This document shows, one piece after another, positions 1 to 64,000 of a DNA stretch of 64,000 nt (positions are counted from its first letter, which is position 1; each line of letters opens with the position of its first letter). The notes beneath the pieces are model-generated. The model was given only the letters and a program-made list of their open reading frames with translations. It searched no databases and was not told the DNA's origin. The stretch covers positions 54,500,192 through 54,564,191 of the forward strand of contig CM065684.1 of assembly GCA_017654935.2 (NCBI GenBank), read 5' to 3'. Made by a program: the position numbers and the translations under genes. Source of the DNA: Phymorhynchus buccinoides. Lineage: Eukaryota; Mollusca; Gastropoda; Neogastropoda; Raphitomidae.

Positions 1-157
1 ACTTATTCTAATTCTTTGCCCAGGGCCTACGCTACGGTTTTGATAATTTTACACACCCACTACATTGACTACAAGCACAACCGTTTTAAAACGTTATTGG
101 CTTTCTGAATTCTGCCATACACGTGTTTTACACTGTTTTACTTCCCGACGATCTAGA
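1..157. other. No feature recognised
   Basis: AT-rich sequence in which I see no coding signal or clear repeat. It precedes a TTAA-flanked MITE fragment. Confidence 0.3.
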
Positions 158-292
158 TTAACCCTTTCACTGCCAGCCATATTTCAGCCAAAAAATTCCA
201 TTAAATTTACCTGGGTAGAGAACAAAATCCATTTGCAGTATTAGGGATTCTTCTGTGACATATATAAAATAAGGTCTACTTCCCAAAATTAT
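158..292 (+). mobile_element. TTAA-type MITE, left half (CCCTTTCACYGCCAGCC family)
   Basis: It starts TTAACCCTTTCACTGCCAG and aligns with the left half of complete copies at 15143-15390 and 44808-45053, then breaks off near 292, where LINE-like sequence begins. TTAA target sites with CCC termini suggest a piggyBac-type origin (inference). Confidence 0.7.
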
Positions 293-1660
293 GACAGGTA
301 GGACGACTAGGCCACGCGGCCTCTCAAGTGTCCTTTCTCTTGATTGTTTTTTCTTTTTTTACTTTTTTTCTTTAAATTCAGTTGGCACAGCTGTGATGGT
401 TTTACTTTTACTTTTAGTAGACTATCAGTTATACTGGTATTTTAATAATAATATACCAAGGTTTGGTATGACTGGTCATCCATCCACTGTCGTACCGAAT
501 ACAAACGAAATTCATTTTCCCCTCGAACCATCCGCGACTGGAACGGGCTACCTGGGGTGGCTGTGTCTGCCACCTGTCCCAGCACCTTCCACTGTTCCAG
601 GCATCCATCAAACAAGAAATGAAGAATAGATTTTTTTTTTTTAATTTTAAATAAGGTGTTCCTGTTTAAGTGTTTTGATGCAGCATCATGTTGGGGATCC
701 ACAGGGAGAACCAGCTGGCTGGGTCATTGTACTATTGTAGATTAGAGTTTTCTCTTTTTCCTTTGCTCTCTCTTTTTTTAAATTTTTATGTTGCTATTTT
801 ATTTTATTCTTTTGTTTCTCCGACTTTGGACCTCGACCGAAATAGTGCCATAAATATCAAATTGTTGATTGTGGGCACTTACTAGTGACTTAGTGACTTA
901 ACAAGAAGAAGAAGAAGAACTAACTATTGGAACACGCTTCCTGCTCAAAGTCAATATTTGCACCTGATACTAACAAATTTAAAAGCCACCTGGACAAAGA
1001 CCCAAACCTTAGTCAATTAAAATACCAGTATGACTGATAGTCTACTAAAATTGTCGCAGTTGTGCCAACTCAATTGAAAAATATATATGTATATTTACCT
1101 ACCTTACCTACCAACTGGGAAAAAAATCCCAATCAAGAGAAAGGACGCTTGAGAGGCCGCGAGGCCTGACCTGACCTGACCTGACTTAGGTCTTTGTCCA
1201 GGAGGTTTTTAGATTTTGTTTGAGCAGGAAGTGCATTCCAATAGTTAGTCACTCTGTTTCTGAAAAAGTGTCTCCTGGTGTTCTCATGTACTGTGTTAGT
1301 GTTACTGTTAGTATTTTTAATTCATAATTTCTAGTCTTTGAAAAATTTGAGATCTGGAAGTGGAACAAGCTTTTGTTAGTATTGTCACGACCGTTAAGAA
1401 TTTTATAAACATTGATTAGGTCACCACAAAAATCTTCTGTATTTCAAGGATGGTAAATCAAGTTTGTGTAGGCTTTCAGTTTCACTATAAATTATTATTT
1501 ATTATATCAAGATTTTTAAGAAATTTTATTAATTTAGTAGCTCTCCTCTGTACACTCAATTGAAATTGATTGCCGTTTTAGATATGGATTCCAAATTTGG
1601 TTCCCATACTCCAGATGTGGTCTTAGGCCCCCCCAAAAAAAAAAGTTGTGGTTAAGGTAA
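293..1660. mobile_element. LINE 3' ends in opposite orientations forming a large inverted repeat
   Basis: Arms at about 299-445 and 1012-1170 are inverted copies (for example GAGAGGCCGCGAGGCC against its complement at 310-330). At 920-1010 (+) and 1190-1240 (-) the sequence encodes the usual end of CR1/Jockey-like reverse transcriptases (NYWN.LPAQ). On the - strand 1540-1620 gives PHLEYGNQIWNPYLK, a classic motif of the same proteins. A short (CCTGA)n run at 1164-1185 marks the 3' terminus. Confidence 0.75.
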
Positions 1661-1931
1661 CATGCTAGCCACTTGTCTTGGAACCGGTGTTCCCTCGCAC
1701 TAGTGCCATTATCTTCGGGCTGCTTCTCCGAGACTGTTGATGCAGTAGCTGTTTCTGCAACATCTTCTGCACACTCATTTGGCAGAGGATTTCTTTTTTT
1801 TTACTTTGGCGCCACAAAAATCGAAGTCGAAGAGCGTCGTTGTCCGCTTCATTTTGAAGAAAATTCAACATGGCGGGTAGGACTCTCGCAACTTCTTGTC
1901 GGTAAAAAGAGATGAACGCGATTGGTTGATT
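1661..1931. other. No feature recognised
   Basis: Short open frames on both strands here share no motif I recognise. An ATG context (aacatggcgggtagg) at 1869 is followed by a GT after 11 codons, but the peptide does not resemble a codanin N-terminus. Confidence 0.25.
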
Positions 1932-2106
1932 TACCGTATTTTACGGACTATAAGGCGATACTTTTTCCCCCAGACTGAGACCCCTGCGCCTTATAATGTG
2001 ACTGATAATATAGTAAGAAACTATAGTAACAAAATCTGAATTTTGTTTAAAATTTGTGGGGTGCGCCTTATAATCAGGTGCGCCTTGTAGTCCGTAAAAT
2101 ACGGTA
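1932..2106. mobile_element. MITE with CCGTATTTTACGG termini, TA-flanked
   Basis: The 175-bp element has inverted termini TACCGTATTTTACGGACTA and GTCCGTAAAATACGGTA, with internal TATAAGGCG/CGCCTTATA motifs. Related copies lie at 41401-41871, 50344-50508, 50672-51244 and 61467-61633. No transposase is visible. Confidence 0.85.
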
Positions 2107-2525
2107 CACTAACAATAACATTGTAAAGGAACCAATGAAATGTCAAGAAAACATACATTCCTGCTCGATGCTTTCGCAGTGTTGATTCTAGAGTGCGGTC
2201 TTGCGGGATTCCCGCATTTATTCCCCCTAGGATGCATAAAATCGAGAACAGTGTGGCCCAACTCACGCCAAAAAAACAAAAAAACAAAAATGAATGCACT
2301 TTTACTTAACGAGTGCGTAGTCGCAGCTGCTGTGTCTATAGCCTTCTCAATACTGAGTCGAACTGAGCATCCTTTCTGTCAACGTTTCTGACTGGCCGAT
2401 GACTCTGGCTTTGTCCAATCACACAAATTGTCACTCAAGAGCACAACTTTTCAGTCCGCCATTTTTGTTTTGGTGCACACTATCGAGTTCAATGCCACAG
2501 CCGGCGATTCTCATTCTGTTGTAGG
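2107..2525. other. No feature recognised
   Basis: Unassigned sequence without convincing coding or repeat structure. Confidence 0.25.
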
Positions 2526-2800
2526 GCCTGTCGGGTTAAAATTCATAGCTCGTTAAAATTCATAGCTCGCTATGCTATAACACAGTATAAGACTGACTAT
2601 TTGCGGCATTTTGCGACATTGAGCATGAACGACAAATTTCACTTTTTTCTAGGGTTAGGGATAGGGTTAGGGTTAGGTAGGTAAATGGTTCAAGTAACGA
2701 AAAAGTGAAATTTGTGGTTGTCGCAAATAGTCACTCTCATAGTATTGATTAGTAGCGAGCTAGGAATTTTAACGAGCTAGGAAGGTTAACCCTACAGGGC
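2526..2800. repeat. Fold-back element with telomere-like core
   Basis: Outer arms (CCTGTCGGGTTAA at 2527; TTAACCCTACAGGG at 2786) and long inner arms (GACTATTTGCG and GACAAATTTCAC against GTGAAATTTGTGG and CGCAAATAGTC) are inverted. Between the inner arms is a run of TTAGGG-like hexamers (2650-2680). It probably forms a long hairpin and is best described as a non-autonomous fold-back or MITE-like unit. Confidence 0.7.
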
Positions 2801-3199
2801 GTCTAAGGCGTAGTGAGCAAAGAAAACAAAGCAAACTTGTTTAATTTTGTGGTTTCATGGCCTATCAACGAAGGATGTTTGTACAGCTAAGAATATGCGC
2901 AATGGGTCAGGAAGTGAAACAGAACTCGCGATGCCGATGTCAACCAGATCCGAGATTGGAACTTCTTGAAACTGCCTTGCCCAACGAACTGGAAAGACGT
3001 GAAAAACAGTCTTTCGAAAGGCTTGGTTGTGTTTCAAGGAAGAGTGCGAGGGCGATAACATCCACGCTGAGAGTTTTTGCGCATCACTAAATCGGTGAAA
3101 GTCACAACTCGAACTCGAAGAATCTGGAGTGTGGCATTTGAACGCGGCAGTTGTAAAGTGAGGACTTCGGCCTGAGCACAATGCTCGCTCTCTCTGTGA
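2801..3199. other. Unassigned stretch with an open frame
   Basis: An ATG frame at 2857-3090 (77 codons) has fairly normal composition (DPRLELLETALPNELERREK), and the opposite strand is also open for 108 codons. I do not recognise either product and see no clear splice partner. It could be an exon of an unrelated gene or chance. Confidence 0.2.
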
Positions 3200-5115
3200 G
3201 TCTCTCTCTCTGGTTTAAGCGATTTATTATTCAGTTACATTCGCATATAATTCGTTATTATTAAATATTTTATAACTGTCTATTCCGTGTATTAGATCAC
3301 CTCTTATTCTTCTTGCTTTCAAACTTGGAAGATTCAGGCGTTCCATTCTCTCTCTATACGAATAGTTATATCCATCAATTAATTAAGTTACCCTTCTTTG
3401 CACCTTCTCTATTAATGTTGATTGTATTTTCAATTTGGGATACCAAATAACATTACCATATTCTATATATATGCGGTCTAACTAAACCTAAATTGTATAT
3501 AAATGCAGGAAAGTATCCTGATCTAACTTCTAAGTATGAAAAAGTTCTTTTAATAATAACAAGCATTTTATTTGATTTCTTAACAGCATCATGAATATGG
3601 TTATCAAATTTAAAATTTTCGTCAAAAATTACACCAAGATCCTTTTCTTCTGTGCACTTTAATGGAAGTTAAATTAAGTTATGTTATATCAAAGTCTTTG
3701 ATATAACATAACTTAATTTAACTTCCATTAACTTAATTTCAACTGCCTTAGGAGTTACAATCAAGTCTGTTACAGTTTTACCATCAGACCAAATACTATA
3801 TAGCTGTATTAACAGGTGGTAAATTTACCAAGTCTTCTTTATCAAACACGCTAACAAAATACTCATCTAAAACATTTGCTTGGTCACTATCGGTAACGGC
3901 AACATCACCATTCTTATTTATTAAGGGGCTTATACTTGATTTACTACATTTAGCTTTAGTTTTTGACCGTACATATTTCCAAAACTTTGGATTAGTCTTA
4001 CAATCTTTAGCAATATTCCTTTCATGCTCTTTTTTAGCCGCTTTCATTTCTTTATTACACTTGTTCGTTTGGTCAATATACTTAAGATAATCTTTACCCT
4101 TTTTGGTATTTAGAAATCTTTGAAAGAGGTAATATTTCTTTTTTATTTATCTCAGTACTTTATTGTTTAACCAGATAGGTTTGGGTTTTACATAACTATT
4201 TATTTCAATTTTGGGAATATTTTGCTCCATGGACTGTAAAATAAACTAATGTAATAGACTAAATTTCAATTTAGGATAAAATATTTAGCTTCCAAGTCCT
4301 TTTCTTCTACACAAGTGTCTAATGTATGTTTATCTGTGCCATGAGATATTTCATACTCTCTTAGTTGATTATTTAATCCCAAATGCATTACTTTACACTC
4401 ATTAGCATTAAAATACAGTTTCCATTTTTCTGACCAGTCAATAAGTTTGTTTTAAATGTCAATATCATTCTGCAGCACATCTGATTTATTAGAAGAATTA
4501 TAAATTTTAGTAAAAAAAACATATCATCAGCGAGCACTTTGCATATGCTTTGTACTTGATCTGGCAAGTCATTGATAAAAATAGTAAATAAAATTGGTCC
4601 TAAAATCAGTGATCGCGTTTACTGGTAATTATCAGTAAAATACTGATTGCAAAACAAAAAAAATACTGAAAAACAATTGACCTATCATTATCAGTCCCAC
4701 TCCCAGGGACTGATAAATTGTTGCTGGGAGTGGGACTGATAAATTGTTTAACAGAGGCTTTTAATATTGTGGTTTTCACTGGTTTTTGTTTCCCTGGGAC
4801 TGGTTTTGACACCGGTTGTTGGGGGACATTGTCGCTGATAAGGCTGGTTTTCAAAATTCCTGGCGCAATCACTGTAAAATGCTTCCTTGGGGTGTACCAC
4901 TCAATATGTCAATATCTGATGATAGTTTATCTCCAACCTGTACTTTCTGTTTTGTGCATGTTAAAAAATCCTTTACCCATAATAAAATGTTGCCCGTTAA
5001 GGCGTTATGCCATATGATCTTAATTTTAATTCAACAAGTCTTTGGTGAGGGACTGAATCAAAGGCTTTTCGAAAGTCTAAGTAGACTATGTCGAAGGCTT
5101 CTTTAAAGCCCAACC
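3200..5115 (-). mobile_element. Decayed and rearranged CR1/Jockey-like LINE fragments
   Basis: On the - strand, 5110-5040 encodes YLDFRKAFDSVPHQRL, a reverse-transcriptase motif, and about 4620-4500 the palm region near a degenerate ADD box. About 3400-3290 encodes the C-terminal MERLNLPSLKARRIRGDLI-like tail. However, 4047-3796 (FWKYVRSKTKAKCS, DEYFVSVF) is the linker that normally precedes the palm domain, so at least two insertions or a rearrangement are joined here. Unrelated sequence near 4608-4860 interrupts the palm region. Confidence 0.75.
3661..3729. repeat. Perfect 69-bp palindrome
   Basis: Two 34-bp arms (3661-3694 and 3696-3729) are exact reverse complements around one T. It lies within LINE-derived sequence, at a point where the LINE reading orientation is disturbed. 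Confidence 0.92.
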
Positions 5116-5619
5116 TATGCTGGCCAAATCTCTTTCGGGCGGACTGGTGCTTGGCCGAAACGAGCGAAGCCAATTCGTGCTCTTTTCCTTTTCGCCCGAA
5201 CAAACGATTCAATTGATCGCTGAACAATGGGTTTGTTCCTTAATCTGACCCAAAACAAACTGTGCGGAAGTGTACCTTTGACCCCAACGTCATAGCGAGG
5301 CTCAAAAGGTCTACTTCGGTAAACATGTAGGCCTAGGCCTAAGCCTGGATTAAATCCCTTCACCCCCTCAAATTTCTGCATCTCGTCTAGATATAGAAAG
5401 AAAACCGAGAAGTAACATTTTGTTTATTTTTGTTCAAAATGGGTAGTAATACTACTAATAGCATTGAATTATTTTCATATTAAATGATGTGACAGATCGA
5501 TGATCAGGCCATAGGCCTTTGATTTGTTCGTGCTGATCCAACTCTTGTTCACAAAACTGAAAGAAGCAGACTTTGAGATTGAGGTTTGTAAACATGACAA
5601 GGGTGACAAAACTCCATCT
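5116..5619. other. Unassigned; TTCGGGC/GCCCGAA-rich repeat-like sequence
   Basis: 5130-5230 has repeated TTCGGGC/GCCCGAA motifs that recur around 6090-6270 in a related arrangement, suggesting a dispersed repeat. No coding signal is apparent. Confidence 0.3.
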
Positions 5620-5960
5620 TTGCATTATGCTCATTATGTACACTGTTGCGCACAGCAGCATATCTTCTTCCAGCAACAAAGACAAATGACAGGGAGTTTT
5701 CTTTCTTTCCCAGGGCTGTGTGTGAGTGGAACAGCCTTCCACCTTAGGCAATAACATCTGCCTCAGTGGAGGTCTTCAAAACCCAGGTTAAAAAAAAACC
5801 CCTCTCCCCTCCCCCCTCCCATCCCCCCGATACCCTCTTCCCCCCTCACTTCCCTTTCCCTGGAGCTGATCATCTGGGCAGCGTTTACTCCCTACCGATA
5901 CCGATACCCCCCGTTTGTAATGCATCATAGCCATCAATAGGATAACGTAGGATGTTAAGA
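5620..5960 (+). mobile_element. LINE 3' end (+ strand)
   Basis: 5695-5790 encodes REFSFFPRAVCEWNSLPP and then SVEVFKTQV, the typical C-terminal end of invertebrate LINE reverse transcriptases. A pyrimidine-rich tract follows and the unit ends in an AAGAAGAAGAAC tail near 5960. Confidence 0.65.
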
Positions 5961-6958
5961 AAAAGAAGAAGAACAAGAAGGCTGATATCTGACGGCAAGA
6001 AAGAAAAAGAAAATTGAAAGAAAAAACAAAGGCATGTAATAAAGCTCAGCGACAATTTTTTTTCTTCTTCAAGTATGAAGAGTTCTCATTTTGCTCGGCG
6101 AACAGCTTGTTCCCAGAACACGATTCGAAGTGAGAACAAGATTCAGGCTGAACTGCTGTTCGGCGAGCATGTGCTCGGGCTATTACTGTATTACTATTAG
6201 GGGAAAACCCAGTTTCGGACGAACATTTGAGTTCGCCGAACATCGGTTCGGGCTGTTCGCCGAGCAACCGTTCGACCAGCTATGGATTACTTTATTTAAT
6301 GGCGAATGATGCATTTGACAATGTTCTGATTTTGACTCAGGTGACGGTGTGACCATGTCATGTGTGTAGATCAAGACCTTTACAGTGACACTTGTTTACT
6401 AACTTTTAAAAATTGATTTCCCCAGTTCTGTAGCAAAATAATCAAATTTTGATTGTGGCCAGGCATGTTGAGAAGAAGAAGAAGATTTATTACACTTACA
6501 GGATAGGATCTACTCATTCGGCGTAGTCCTCCCCACTAGTGATTGTCTCAAAATATCTTTTTAATTATCTTGACTATTTGGACTTGTATATTCATGAAGC
6601 TTTCCCTGTGCCTAAAGGAGGCCTTCCTGGGCATGTATTGCATAATATCGCTGCTATTGGCCACTGCAATGACTGCCTTTTGCAATAGGGAATGCCCTTG
6701 GTAGAACTTAGAAGCTTGGATGATAATATTTGGTCCAGCACCTCTACATACAGTGCACTCAGTTCCAGTTCCATAGAGACCAACAAAGTTTCTTTGAATT
6801 GCATATGTATGTCACTATGTGACTAGTAAATTATATGATAAAATTTTTTATTTTATTAAAAATGAACCAAATGTGATTGATATTCTAAAAAATCATCTGT
6901 TTGATTTTCAATCCATTCCCTGTCATAAAAAACAACAACCTTGCTTGACTGTTTTCAG
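5961..6958. other. Intron or 5' flank with dispersed repeat fragments
   Basis: 6090-6270 holds the GTTCGGCGAGCA-type repeat and 6470-6483 a GAA tail. 6640-6705 is a reverse-strand piece of a repeat also found at 53026-53255 and 58676-58900. The polypyrimidine tract of codanin exon 1 ends the stretch. Confidence 0.35.
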
Positions 6959-61070
<54,112 letters not shown>

Positions 61071-61466
61071 GTGGGTGGAATTTTCCTTAAATTCCATTCA
61101 GGCGATTATTTTATCCCCTTGAGCCTTTTCTTGAGTAAGACGTGCCCCAAGGTAAAGTGATTTTTTGTTTTTAGTGTGCTATTCCTAAAATTGTATTGGT
61201 TGTTGTTGTTTTTTCCGTTTTTTTTTTATAAATTTTATTTAAAGGAAGCTGATTGCCTGGTAAGTAGGTTACGACCACTTTCTTTTTCAGGATATAAAAA
61301 GAATTTGATGATGATGATGATTTCGATGTTTGTGCAAAGCAGGCATCAGGTTTGCTCGTCCGACTTTGTTCAAACTTTTTAATTGTTTAGGAAACTTTTT
61401 TTATTTTATTTTTTTTTCTTCAGAAAAATGTGAAATTTTGAAAGGACAGTTCTTGATGCCTGCTTG
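61071..61466. other. Intron after exon 19: no feature recognised
   Basis: AT-rich, with T-runs and a (GAT)n near 61310. No codanin-like exon is visible. Confidence 0.35.
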
Positions 61467-61633
61467 TATCATATTTTACGGACTACAAGGCGCACCTGAT
61501 TATAAGGCGCCCCAACATTTTTTACACAAAATTTGGATTTTGTTATTATAGTTTCTTACTATATTATGATAATTATAAGGCGCAGGGGTCTCGGACTAGG
61601 ACAAAAGTATCGCCTTATAGCCCGTAAAACATG
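61467..61633. mobile_element. CCGTATTTTACGG-type MITE, slightly degraded
   Basis: ATATTTTACGGACTACAAGG to CTTATAGCCCGTAAAACAT, in the reverse orientation to the copy at 1932. Confidence 0.75.
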
Positions 61634-61836
61634 CTCATGCATCTTTCTTTCTTCTCCTCCCTCCTCCTTCTGTCACCCTCCTCCACCCTTCTTCTTTCAG
61701 TTTGAAGTGCTCTTTGTCCCCGTGAAATGCCTGCTAATATGTTTTGTTGTTGCTTGTTTAATATGCATGCTACTACTAACTCAAGTGACTGCTCGGTGTG
61801 TCTGTTAGTAACTTTTCATAGTCCATTCTATGCAGT

Positions 61837-62075
61837 TTAACCCTTTCACCGCCAAAGTCGCATTTTAGCACCACAGTGACCTATGTCACTAAAAGGCACC
61901 AAGTTGGGGTCTATTATCCAAAGACCCTATTGTCTTAGTTTTGGGAAGTAAGGATAGACCTTATTTTATGTATCTCACAAAAGAATCCCCAATACTGCAG
62001 ATGGATTTTGTTCTCTATGCAGGTAAACTTAATGGACATTTTGGGCTGAAATATGGCTGGCGGTGAAAGGGTTAA
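61837..62075. mobile_element. TTAA-type MITE
   Basis: 239 bp from TTAACCCTTTCACCGCCAAA to TGGCGGTGAAAGGGTTAA, with intact TTAA on both sides. Confidence 0.9.
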
Positions 62076-62087
62076 CCACATCAGGCT

Positions 62088-62250
62088 GTCAAAACAGTCC
62101 TTGTATTTTTCTTTTCCATTCCATGTATTCTATGAGTTTGTCAAAACAGTCCTTGTATTTTTCTTTTCCATTCCATGTATTCTATGAGTTTGTCAAAACA
62201 GTCCTTGTATTTTTCTTTTCCATTCCATGTATTCTATGAGTTTGTCAAAA
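62088..62250. repeat. 52-bp tandem repeat, three copies
   Basis: Unit GTCAAAACAGTCCTTGTATT, TTTCTTTTCCATTCCATGTA, TTCTATGAGTTT, nearly identical in all copies, so recent. Confidence 0.95.
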
Positions 62251-64000
62251 ACGGATGGACAGCAAAATTCAAGAAAATTTTCACTTGTAAAACCCTAAAA
62301 TGAAAAAAATAAAAAATAATGTGGAAATAGGTGTGTTTCTTCTGTTCTTTTCTTCTTCCTTAATATATATATTGGGGGGGGGAAAAGTGGCTTGTGTGTA
62401 ACTAGCATTTCTAAAGCATTTCTGCTTGTAGGAGAAGACACAATTTGTAAATATTTGATTTGTTGACAAGTGAATGAATGAAAAATGGTGTTTTACGTCC
62501 TCTCGGTCTGGAAAAGACACATATGGGACATTTGTAAATACAAATATGGTGGGAACGATACTGGAGGCAATGCCCAGAGGCAGTGCAACTCCAGTAAAGT
62601 CCCGATTTTTTAACAATGCAGATAGGTGTAGCGGTAACCACGCCTCGGTTAAACCTCATTGGCTATGGAACCGCCACAATTTGTATGTTACTTTCGTTGA
62701 CAAGTTCATTCATGACATGGATTTATACTACAAATTAAAAAAATAAAGATAAAATTTGTTTTGCTGTCCCATCTTCTGAGCCGGACAGTGGCTTTGCTCC
62801 CACACCGCTCATTCTGAATCCCAATTCGCAGCCACACCCCGGCTTGTTCAGATCGCATATACACTATCAATATCTTGTTTTTAGGAGCTACAAAAGTAAC
62901 TACAGGCCAACATCCTAAGGCGGTTTTTGTCAAAAGCGTAATATTTGACAGATTTACTGTAACTTTGTAAATCGCTCTGTTAACTGTGCTGCTTAGCCTT
63001 TTTCATTTATCTAGCTTGCATGCTGTTGGTTGTGTGTTTCTAGATTGCATGTAGAACATTTCTGTGTTTTGCCATATGCATTGCATGAGAGAGAATGGCT
63101 TTTGTGTGTGTGTGCGTTGGTGGTGGGTGCATGGAAACCTTTCAAGAAGAAAATGCTTAAGAGGATTTTTTTCTTTTAAAGAATGTTGCTGGTTTGTTTC
63201 TGTTCATTCACTGCGATTAGAATTTTGCTTCATCATTTGTGCATAAATTCTTTGTAAAGTAATGATAATAATAATAATAATAAAAGGACACTTATATGGC
63301 ACTTTTTTTAGCTTACACAAAACGCTTTGCAATCAGCATTGGATCACTCACAGACATTCACACACGCACACAGACACACACACACACAACAGACACACAC
63401 GCACGTACGTGCACACACGTGAGTGAACGCGTTCTTGCACACAGACATACACACACAGACCCACACACATTTCAGTAAACACATTCTCACTGAAACGCAC
63501 ACACACTTACACAAGCATACACTTGCACAAACTTGTACCTCGTTTTGAATCTATTTATGTGTAAAATTTCCTCTTTGAAGATTGGAACAGGCAATTTTCT
63601 TTTGTGCTTATTGGAAGGTTCTTATGGAAATCTTGCATTCTTAAAAGTTGTGTATGCATTTAAAAAATGATAAATTTGCCTTTGATGTTTGGTATTTTTT
63701 TCTTTATAATAATAAGAAATAAATGATATTCATTTGGCTAGTGTTTCTCTTGTTTTATTGTTGACTTGTCATTGTTGTTGTTGTTGTGTTACAGTTTTAG
63801 TTTTATTCTAAGAAATAGGATAGAACTTTTCATGGGCTTCTGAATATTTCAGCTGAATGTTTGTTTTGCTTTTTTGCTTGCTTTTTTTAAAAATATTTGT
63901 GCATTGCTATAATGTTTTGAATGCTTACTTTTATGAAATCTTTAAATAGCTTTTTTGTGTGTTCAGTTTTGCTTTATATTCTTTCATTCTTGGTAATTTT
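62251..64000. other. Intron sequence; simple repeats only
   Basis: 62460-62750 has inverted TTGACAAGTGAATGAATGA / TTGACAAGTTCATTCATGA-like motifs. 63260-63300 has (TAA)n with a GGCAC-type retroelement tail and 63360-63510 is CA-rich. No exon was recognised. Confidence 0.4.

Noticed and set aside
1665..1871. Minus-strand start exon of a divergent gene (MLNFLQNEAD..)
   Set aside because: No donor site or conserved motif supports it and there is no promoter evidence.
2650..2680. True telomere or subtelomere
   Set aside because: Only about five degenerate hexamers in the loop of a fold-back element, far from any sequence end.
2855..3181. Host exon on either strand
   Set aside because: Both strands are open but I recognise no motif and no phase-compatible splice partner; left as unassigned.
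6941..6958. ATG at 6941 as the codanin start codon
   Set aside because: The bases form the polypyrimidine tract and AG of an acceptor, and the homology at 6980-7040 corresponds to about residue 50 of the human protein.
61071..64000. Codanin C-terminal exons
   Set aside because: I searched for spliceable open segments resembling the human C-terminal region and found none; only MITEs and simple repeats are seen.

Overview
This is eukaryotic genomic DNA, almost certainly from an invertebrate animal and most likely a mollusc. The basis is short well-spliced exons in long AT-rich introns, a dense mix of MITEs, CR1/Jockey-like LINE fragments, tRNA- and 5S-derived SINEs and (CA)n runs, and a host protein alignable to animal codanin-1 but far from the vertebrate form. 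The phylum is an inference. No bacterial operon, CRISPR array or phage gene was seen.

One host gene spans the window on the + strand: codanin-1 (CDAN1), the cytoplasmic partner of the histone chaperone ASF1. I chained 19 exons between 6959 and 61070 by hand. All junctions are AG/GT, the codon phase is compatible at all 18 joins, and the chain reads 3369 nt (1123 codons) without a stop. The first coding exon (about 40 residues in human) and the C-terminal part (roughly 300 residues) were not found and probably lie outside.

Layout: 1-6958 is upstream or first-intron DNA holding LINE 3' ends, MITEs and fold-back sequences. 6959-18735 has exons 1-6, a nest of four element types (12.6-14.6 kb) and a 5S-headed SINE beside a splice donor. 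18736-35987 is a 17.3-kb intron dominated by about 230 copies of a 62-bp satellite. 35988-61070 has exons 7-19 with many transposon insertions. 61071-64000 has MITEs and simple repeats only.

The most notable observation concerns the repeats. At least eleven insertions in this one gene have short CAGGG.., CAGACCTGCC.. or CATGGGTGC.. inverted termini and 5-6 bp target-site duplications, mostly 6 bp. The whole 14.35-kb satellite array sits inside one of them (21085-35438, CCAATG on both sides). A second (37896-39772, CATGTA on both sides) carries an amplified 30-bp repeat. Four members retain a zinc-finger exon resembling the N-terminus of hAT-type transposases. This looks like a hAT-like family whose internal sequence repeatedly expands into satellites. 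A 45-bp minisatellite has also duplicated the splice donor of codanin exon 13 about 15 times.
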